A stretch of DNA of 43,249 nt from Chloroflexota bacterium. Its GTDB lineage: Bacteria; Chloroflexota; Limnocylindria; Limnocylindrales; CSP1-4. Position numbers and translations under genes: made by a program. The first letter of the stretch is position 1. Each line of letters starts with the position of its first letter. This document shows positions 38,813-43,249 of this stretch, piece by piece. A model generated the notes under the pieces. The model saw only the letters and a list, made by a program, of their open reading frames with translations, was not told the DNA's origin and did no database searches. The stretch is taken from assembly GCA_016781485.1 (NCBI GenBank), contig JADDQH010000017.1, forward strand, positions 1 through 43,249, given 5' to 3'.

Positions 38813-39431
38813 CGACGCTGCCGCTGAAGACGGCCACACATACGGAGGACACTGGCTGACGAGCTGCACGGCTGGCTTCACAGCCCAGCACTCCGCTGGT
38901 CAAGTGGGCGTCCTGACGGCCGCCCACTGCGACGACGCTCAGACCTACTACCAGACCTTGGACTTGACTTACCCGGTGACCTTCATCGCCGCGAGGCACG
39001 GCGACCGCCGCGATGTCCAGTGGCATACCACCTCGCATTATGAGTACCCTCAGTTCTACGACGGAGACTCCTACCGGACGGTGAGCTTCGGCATCTCACG
39101 CGCCAGCCAGTCTGTCGGCGACTTTGTGTGCCATCGCGGGAAGGCGACCAACTATAGCTGCGGGGAGCTCGTTTCGAAGACATACGTCCCGTCGTACGAG
39201 GGCGCTTGCCCGGGAGTCGACGAGTGCTATCCGGTGTGGATGAAGGTCAGCGGACCAAATCTCAAGTGCTTTCCTGGAGACAGCGGCGGGCCGTGGTTTT
39301 TCGGAACGCACGCGTTGGGAATCTACAAGGGTCAGGCGTCGACTGGCACTGATGCTGCAGGATGCGACTTTGCCTTCTACATGGCGATCGATTACATCGA
39401 TGGTCTCGACGTTGCGCTCTTGACGAATTGA
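38787..39431 (+). CDS. S1-family (streptogrisin-like) serine protease domain, no intact N-terminus
   Basis: The catalytic domain is complete: SCTAGFTAQ then GVLTAAHC with His47, Asp probably D76 (RRDVQWH), and Ser166 in CFPGDSGGPW. Cys pairs (27/48, 115/125, 141/147, 161 and a late one) suggest disulfides and secretion. The fold matches bacterial trypsin-like proteases of the streptogrisin/alpha-lytic group, which normally carry a signal peptide and pro-region. Here the frame opens at TTG 38787 after a stop at 38775, so signal and pro-region lie in other frames. Codons such as TTA, ATA and AGA are commoner than in neighbours, consistent with transfer. It overlaps the next gene by 4 nt (TTGA). 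Confidence 0.65.
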   Translation: MAPVRITVDDAAAEDGHTYGGHWLTSCTAGFTAQHSAGQVGVLTAAHCDDAQTYYQTLDLTYPVTFIAARHGDRRDVQWHTTSHYEYPQFYDGDSYRTVSFGISRASQSVGDFVCHRGKATNYSCGELVSKTYVPSYEGACPGVDECYPVWMKVSGPNLKCFPGDSGGPWFFGTHALGIYKGQASTGTDAAGCDFAFYMAIDYIDGLDVALLTN

Positions 39432-39859
39432 GCACAAGACGCGATTCCGCTGCTCTCTTAGTAGCGCTCGTCGCGATGCTCGCTACTTGCCAGGGGCAGC
39501 TCGACCCAAGCTCGAACGCGAGCGGCAGCTTGGTTCTTTACCGTGCGAGCAGAGGGAGCGACGGAGCGCTCCTGGAAGGGCGACTCGTCGCTGACGGCGA
39601 GTGCATATACATAGAGAACCAAGCGGGCTCGCGTTTTCTGGCGGCTTGGCCGCTGCCGGGTACCGCTTGGAATCCTGATCCGTTGGTAGTGTCGGTCAGT
39701 GGGGTGCGGCTGAGACCCGGCAGCGTCGCATTCTTTGCCGGCGGCGAGGTTCCGCTCAAGGGAAGTAGGATCGACTGGGTCCAGCCACCGCGCGCCGGAT
39801 GTGTGACAGAGAAAGCATGGTTGGTGCATACCGTGTACGACTCCGCGCGAAGCACGTAA
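39428..39859 (+). CDS. Putative lipoprotein, unknown function
   Basis: The 143-residue frame opens at TTG 39428, overlapping the protease stop. Its first residues form a lipoprotein-type signal (ALLVALVAMLATC, lipid Cys near 20). The rest is beta-rich (GRLVADGECIYIENQAGS, DPLVVSVSGVRLRPGSVAFF) and carries two further Cys (GECIY, AGCVTE). No family recognised. Third positions are less GC-rich than in the flanks, as for the protease. The coupled overlap suggests that the two were acquired together; an inhibitor or immunity partner of the protease is a speculation only. Confidence 0.5.
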   Translation: MSTRRDSAALLVALVAMLATCQGQLDPSSNASGSLVLYRASRGSDGALLEGRLVADGECIYIENQAGSRFLAAWPLPGTAWNPDPLVVSVSGVRLRPGSVAFFAGGEVPLKGSRIDWVQPPRAGCVTEKAWLVHTVYDSARST

Positions 39860-40261
39860 TCAACTCCCGTTGCGGCGCTGGCGCGGAGGACGGACGGAAC
39901 CGGGCACTCCAATCCCGCCGCCTACGGCGGCGGTCTCCGGCGCCGCGGCCGCCCCGCCTCATATGCGGACTACGAGTCCGGAAGCGTGTGCTCGTCGCCG
40001 GACGTCCCGTGTGATGTCGAGAGATGCAGCTCAGTGGCGATCCTCCACCTCGCGGGTCGCATGTCGCTAGCGAGCCGACCGCACTGTTCCTTTCCGTCTG
40101 CGGTCGGCACTTCACCCGTCACCGCTCGACGAGGACGTCCGGCTCGCCCTCGGGGCAGCTCCTCTCGTTCCTCTAGCTCGAGTGCGGCCGACCCACACCT
40201 AGCGGCAACCGTGCGATGCCGGTAAACCCCCTCCCGTCTGGTGCCTGATTGCCGCTGTCCG
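39860..40261. other. Gene-free end of the island, with a GC hairpin
   Basis: No frame is convincing on either strand. A perfect hairpin CCGCCG-CCTA-CGGCGG at 39915-39930 lies 55 bp after the lipoprotein stop and could end that transcript, though no T tract follows. No copy of the tRNA-Thr fragment is found here. Confidence 0.3.
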
Positions 40262-40654
40262 TCACCGGTCACCCCGGTGCCGTCGGGTTGAGCGGACGGC
40301 GCGGGGGAGCCGGTACGACAGCGGCGGGCCGGGGTAGGTGACCATGCCGTCCTCGACCGTGTGACTCAGGTCGATGCGCGTCCGCCCGTCCACCGCACTG
40401 GTCTGGTCCGTCGCACTCGTTGCTGCCCGCTTGTGCCGCTCGTGGATGATCCGCTTGTTGAGGATCCGGACCTCTGCCACCATCAAGAGCCTGAGGTCGC
40501 GGACGACGTGGGCGGCGAGCTCCTCGTCGGTGATGTCTTGGCTCTCGATGTCGAGCCGGAAGTCCTGGCCCTGGAGGCCGCCGCCATTCGAGAAGTCCAC
40601 CTCGAAGTCGAACTGGACACGGCATTCGTCCCCGGGGGTCGTCACCGTGGTCAC
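40262..40654 (-). CDS. Small conserved-looking protein fused to a truncated cyclase
   Basis: Residues 1-75 form one compact unit (ECRVQFDFEVDFSNGGGLQG... to ILNKRIIHERHKR), found as a separate small gene beside cyclases in related bacteria as I recall. After a Ser/Thr linker comes RIDLSHTVEDGMVTYPGPPL, the exact N-terminal signature of kynurenine-formamidase-type cyclases. It breaks off after about 30 residues in STRRHRGDR. The roughly 200 residues with the metal-binding HxGTHxD motif are missing, so the cyclase is dead. The break lies at the right end of the atypical 38.1-40.26 kb segment. GTG 40654 has GGAGG 6 nt upstream. Confidence 0.6.
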   Translation of the reverse strand: MTTVTTPGDECRVQFDFEVDFSNGGGLQGQDFRLDIESQDITDEELAAHVVRDLRLLMVAEVRILNKRIIHERHKRAATSATDQTSAVDGRTRIDLSHTVEDGMVTYPGPPLSYRLPRAVRSTRRHRGDR

Positions 40655-40773
40655 GGTCAACCTCCTTCAGTCATCTCGCGGGGCCACGCTCCGAGCTCCG
40701 CCGCTGGAGACCACGACTAGCGCGGCTTCACGCCGCTCCCGGTCCCGAGCGCGCCGGCTCCGCCGGAAGGCGG

Positions 40774-41208
40774 TCAGGGGCGGCAGAGCCGGCCGAGGAG
40801 ACCGATCAGCTCGGCCATGTCCTCGCCGCTGAGACGGGCCGAGATGGCCTCCTCGACGGCAGCCGTGAACGGCCGGTTGTTGCGCACGAAGGCGCGCCGC
40901 CCGTCCTTCGTGATGATGACGTTGGTCGTACGCCGATCCTCTCTGGGCGATTCGCGGCGCACCCATCCTCGTTCCTCGAGGCGATCGACGAGCCGGGTGG
41001 TGGCACTGCGGCTCAGGCCGAGTCGCTCCGCCAGCTCCGCCATCCGCAGCCGTCGCCCTGGCGGACTGCTCAGCTCGTACAGGCTTCCGTGCTCGAGCAC
41101 CGAGACACCGCGCTCCGCTTCCATCCGACGGCTCAGCTCCGCCAAGACGCGCGCGTGTGCGCGGTGCAGCGTCGCCCAGGTCTCCATCGTGCTCGGCGCA
41201 TCGGTCAC
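40774..41208 (-). CDS. MarR-family transcriptional regulator
   Basis: The 144-residue protein has the MarR winged helix: LRMAELAERLGLSRSATTRLVDRLEERGWVRRESPREDRR (about 50-90) and wing TTNVIITKDGRRAF. N- and C-terminal helices give the dimer. GTG 41208 was chosen because TACGAT (41218-41223) ends 9 nt before it; the frame can also start at 41265. It diverges from the cupin gene over a 9-bp inverted repeat that it probably binds. The disrupted cyclase gene downstream (40654) is 119 nt away on the same strand and may belong to the operon. Confidence 0.92.
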   Translation of the reverse strand: MTDAPSTMETWATLHRAHARVLAELSRRMEAERGVSVLEHGSLYELSSPPGRRLRMAELAERLGLSRSATTRLVDRLEERGWVRRESPREDRRTTNVIITKDGRRAFVRNNRPFTAAVEEAISARLSGEDMAELIGLLGRLCRP

Positions 41209-41217
41209 GTGGGCAAG

Positions 41218-41223
41218 ATCGTA
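41218..41223 (-). promoter_or_regulatory. -10 box TACGAT for the second marR gene
   Basis: Minus-strand TACGAT ends 9 nt before GTG 41208. It supports the shorter start. Confidence 0.4.
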
Positions 41224-41230
41224 GCAGGGG

Positions 41231-41285
41231 TTGACCGGATGTGTGCCTGCCGTATAGTTGCACACGCAATTCTACGGTGTGCAAC
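41231..41285 (+). promoter_or_regulatory. Cupin promoter (TTGACC-N16-TATAGT) with inverted-repeat operator
   Basis: TTGACC 41231-41236 and TATAGT 41253-41258 make the most classical sigma-70 promoter in the window. The perfect inverted repeat GTTGCACAC (41257-41265) / GTGTGCAAC (41277-41285), 11-bp spacer, covers the -10 end and the start site. A third partial half (GTGTGC, 41241-41246) lies in the spacer. The neighbouring MarR is the obvious binder. Confidence 0.65.
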
Positions 41286-41313
41286 AAGACTGGTATGGAA
41301 AGGAACGGGCTCG

Positions 41314-41775
41314 ATGACGACCATCGAACGCACTCAGCCCGACCGCGCGGCACCGCTGAAGCCGGGCGACCTCGACTGGCGGCCTCTTGATCCTGGCAAC
41401 CCGTCCGGCCCGCAGATGGCGGCACTGTGGGGCGACCCGACGAGCGGCCCCTACGGCGCTCTGCTGCGTGTGCCGGCGGGCTTCCAGTCGCCGATGCACC
41501 GGCACTCGAGCGACGAGCGCGTCGTCGTCATCACCGGGGCATCGATCCACTGGGTCGAGGGCGAGGATCCCGATGACGCGCCCACGATGCGCGCGGGGGA
41601 CTACATGCTGATGCCCGCGGGCGTCAACTACGTGAGCGCGGCCGCGGGCGACGAGGAGTGCGTGGAGTTCATCACGCAGGACGGCAGATTCGACTTCACG
41701 CTCGCCTCCTTCCCCGGTGGCACAGCGAGCGGAACTGACGGGACCGCTAGCAAGAACGGAGCTGGACCGAGATGA
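41314..41775 (+). CDS. Cupin-domain protein
   Basis: The 153-residue single-domain cupin has motif 1 GFQSPMHRHSSDERVVVITGASIHWVEG with His-x-His and Glu metal ligands. Motif 2 is GDYMLMPAGVNYVSAAAGDEECVEFI, in which the expected His is replaced by Asn-Tyr; the metal site may therefore be altered. The N-terminal strand DWRPLDPGNPSGPQMAALWGDP is like that of DUF4437-type cupins. AAGGA lies 10 nt before the ATG. The next gene overlaps its end (ATGA), so cupin and PPOX protein are made together under the MarR operator. Substrate unknown. Confidence 0.85.
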   Translation: MTTIERTQPDRAAPLKPGDLDWRPLDPGNPSGPQMAALWGDPTSGPYGALLRVPAGFQSPMHRHSSDERVVVITGASIHWVEGEDPDDAPTMRAGDYMLMPAGVNYVSAAAGDEECVEFITQDGRFDFTLASFPGGTASGTDGTASKNGAGPR

Positions 41776-42164
41776 GCGCATTCACCGACGCGGAGCGGGC
41801 GTACCTCCGCGAGATCCACCCGATGGCGCGGCTGGCGACGGTCGGACGCGACGGGACGCCCCACGTGATGCCGATCGGGATGTACCGGCTCGACGAGGGG
41901 ACCGATGCGATCGACACGCTGGGCCGCGACCTGACCACGACGAAGAAGTGGCGCGACGTGGTGCGCAACCGGCAGGCGGCGATCGTCATCGACGACGTGG
42001 TGCCGCCGTTCCGCCCGCGAGGCATCGAGGTGCGCGGCCGCGCAGAGGCGATCGACGGGCCCGAGCCGGTGATCCGGATCCACCCGGAGCGGATCGTGGC
42101 CTGGGGGCTGGACGACACCGGCTGGATGCGTAACGCCCGCGACGTCGAGCCGCGAAAGAGCTGA
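41772..42164 (+). CDS. PPOX-class (F420- or flavin-dependent) oxidoreductase
   Basis: The 130-residue split-barrel protein has RAYLREIHPMARLATVGRDGTPHVMPIGM (about 9-37), TLGRDLTTTKKWRDVVRNRQAAIVIDD and GIEVRGRAEAI, matching the PPOX-class F420-dependent enzyme family. The length fits a single-domain dimer. Lys-Lys in TTTKKW sits at the usual cofactor-phosphate site. Whether it uses F420 or FMN cannot be settled here. ATG overlaps the cupin stop. Ends 20 nt before the convergent methyltransferase. Confidence 0.87.
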   Translation: MSAFTDAERAYLREIHPMARLATVGRDGTPHVMPIGMYRLDEGTDAIDTLGRDLTTTKKWRDVVRNRQAAIVIDDVVPPFRPRGIEVRGRAEAIDGPEPVIRIHPERIVAWGLDDTGWMRNARDVEPRKS

Positions 42165-42183
42165 TGGGAGCGGCAGCCGGGGC

Positions 42184-43029
42184 TTATCGTCTCCGGACGG
42201 CCACGAGCATGTGCTGGCCGCCGTCGATCGCCCCGCTCTGAGCGCACGCTTCGAACTCCCAGTCGAGCACCACTCGCCAGTACTCCTCCGAGATCCGCTC
42301 CAGCGCCTCGTCGTGTCCCAGCGACAGATAGTTCGAGGCCGAGGCGGAGACGAGCTGGCACGGATGACGGGTCAGGAGCTCCCGAAGCGTCTCCCAGCGG
42401 TACAGGCGCATCGGTTGCCCGCCGCTCTGCTCGGCGTCGAGGTCGCCAGTCTCGTACGTCCTCTGGACGCGGTCTAGGCCGAGTCTCGCCGCCTCCTCCA
42501 GGATGCTCGGCAGGACAAAGCGCATCGAGCCGATGAGCGACATCACGCTCAGGAGCAGGTGGCCGCCTGGCTTAGCCACGCGCAGGAGCTCCGAGACGGC
42601 CTCGTCGGCGCGCTCGATCACGTAGCTGATGGCGCCGCCGTAGCAGACGGTGGCGTCGAAGAAGGGATCGGGGAATCGCCGCAGGTCGGTGATGTCGAGG
42701 ACGACACGCTCCTCCACGGCCGACTCGTAGCCGGCGGCCGACACCTTCGCCGCGTTCAGCTCGAGTTGCCGCGGCGAGATGTCGCCCACCGTGACCCGTG
42801 CCCCCAGCCTGCCGAGCTCGATCGTGAAGCGTCCGGGGCCGGCGCCTGCGTCGAGCACGCAATCGCGGGGACGGATGAAGCGCTCGAGATAGCGACGATG
42901 GATCTCCAGGGCGACTCGATCCGCGGGCCGCTGCTCCAGCCGCTCCCATTCCCGCAGGCCGCGGCTGACGAGTGTGACCTCGGGCTCCCAGTCCTGGTCC
43001 ACGATCGCGCGAATAACAGGCCGCGCCAA
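42184..43029 (-). CDS. Class I SAM-dependent methyltransferase
   Basis: The 281-residue protein has motif I CVLDAGAGPGRFTIELGRLG, acidic strand-2 end VTVGDISPRQLEL and VVLDITDLRRF. The catalytic-side loop is FDATVCYGGAISYVIERADEAVSELLRVAKPGGHLLLSV. The C-terminal part reads YRWETLRELLTRHPCQLVSASASNYLS, as in small-molecule or ubiquinone-type methyltransferases. The TTG at 43029 is the longest start; GTG 43002 is equally possible since neither has a good ribosome site. Upstream sequence turns AT-rich. Substrate unknown. Confidence 0.82.
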   Translation of the reverse strand: MARPVIRAIVDQDWEPEVTLVSRGLREWERLEQRPADRVALEIHRRYLERFIRPRDCVLDAGAGPGRFTIELGRLGARVTVGDISPRQLELNAAKVSAAGYESAVEERVVLDITDLRRFPDPFFDATVCYGGAISYVIERADEAVSELLRVAKPGGHLLLSVMSLIGSMRFVLPSILEEAARLGLDRVQRTYETGDLDAEQSGGQPMRLYRWETLRELLTRHPCQLVSASASNYLSLGHDEALERISEEYWRVVLDWEFEACAQSGAIDGGQHMLVAVRRR

Positions 43030-43203
43030 TAGGCGTGAGGAGTATGTGTATATGGGTAGATGAGTGAGACACAGGCAGTTTTAACCACCTGAAGAATTAA
43101 TGGAAGCACGCAGGGAGCGCCCGCGCGATGCAAGTCGACGACCCGCATCAGTTGTGGAAGAAGAAAAACTATCGTAGTGCCGGTTCGCTATTATGAAGGG
43201 CCG
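43030..43203. other. AT-rich intergenic stretch at a composition boundary
   Basis: Base composition drops clearly below that of the rest of the window (runs such as AAGAAGAAAAACTATC, TTTTAACCACC, GAATTAATGG). No gene is supported inside it. It may mark the promoter area of the edge gene or the edge of transferred DNA. Confidence 0.35.
43189..43194 (+). promoter_or_regulatory. -10 box TATTAT for the edge gene
   Basis: TATTAT ends 9 nt before ATG 43204. A GAAGGG ribosome-site-like run also lies in that gap. Confidence 0.45.
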
Positions 43204-43249
43204 ATGCGACCACTTCTTGTAGTTTTCGCCGGCGGCGCCAGCGGTCCCT
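43204..43249 (+). CDS. Partial gene at the window edge, starts MRPLLVVFAGGASGP
   Basis: Fifteen codons with a hydrophobic strand followed by a Gly-rich turn, as at the N-terminus of nucleotide-binding or Rossmann-like proteins. GAAGGG is 3 nt upstream and TATTAT precedes it. The product cannot be identified from this fragment. Confidence 0.45.
   Translation, partial: MRPLLVVFAGGASGP

Noticed and set aside
1-43249. CRISPR array or transposase/insertion sequence
   Set aside because: No regularly spaced repeats and no transposase, integrase or terminal inverted repeats were seen anywhere in the window.

Overview
High-GC bacterial chromosome segment, about 43 kb, dense with genes on both strands. 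There is no outer-membrane or LPS gene. There is an MprA/MprB/HtrA-like stress operon, a PASTA-domain Ser/Thr kinase, a CTC-type ribosomal protein L25, a DUF3179 lipoprotein, type II NADH dehydrogenase and many orphan small membrane proteins. Start codons are often preceded by a TANNNT -10 box only 5-9 nt upstream, as in leaderless transcription. Together this suggests an uncultured high-GC Chloroflexota lineage (Limnocylindria/Ellin6529-like), with Actinomycetota the main alternative. The assignment is inferred from gene content and style, not from a marker-gene tree.

Layout. 0.3-4.8 kb: small membrane proteins, a methyltransferase-like protein, tRNA-Glu(TTC), a Cys-containing small protein and an EamA transporter. 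4.9-8.4 kb: galU, a PASTA kinase with a long Thr-Pro tract, thioredoxin and a zinc-ribbon protein. 8.5-9.7 kb (minus): an anchored Ig-like extracellular protein. 9.75-14.3 kb: one operon with a leader mini-ORF, a Cys-pattern protein, folC, folP, folB and ndh. 14.4-18.4 kb (minus): response regulator, histidine kinase and HtrA protease, divergent from rplY. 19.3-22.1 kb (minus): a small membrane protein with a 19-residue upstream ORF, an anchored hypothetical protein and a flavoprotein disulfide reductase. 22.4-23.8 kb: a methyltransferase and an SRPBCC protein with its own leader mini-ORF. 23.9-26.2 kb (minus): a radical SAM enzyme of the MJ0619/tetraether-synthase-like family, translationally coupled to a methyltransferase. 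26.4-30.7 kb: a redox cluster (DUF3179 lipoprotein, TlpA-like thioredoxin, NAD(P)HX epimerase, CRP-family regulator, CcdA-like protein) and a UBP zinc-finger protein. 31.3-36.1 kb: two divergent operons around a MarR gene, holding GH1, SDR, HAD and small membrane proteins. 36.2-37.8 kb: an LTA-synthase/sulfatase-like membrane protein. 38.07-40.26 kb: an apparent small island between the 3' half of a tRNA-Thr and a truncated cyclase, with a frameshifted S1 protease and a lipoprotein. 40.7-42.2 kb: a second MarR gene divergent from cupin and PPOX genes. 42.2-43.0 kb: a methyltransferase. The last about 200 bases are AT-rich and lead into a gene cut by the window edge.

The strongest unrecorded signals are regulatory. 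Two promoters in the redox cluster share the same geometry: a CRP-like site (TGTGA-N6-TCACA type) centred exactly 41.5 bp upstream of a leaderless start codon, with the -10 box starting 12 bp before that codon. The crp-family gene lies between them. Two other promoters appear to start on 12-14 codon mini-ORFs whose stop codon overlaps the next gene's start codon. The most interesting enzyme pair is the radical SAM/methyltransferase operon, possibly a lipid-tail modifying system.
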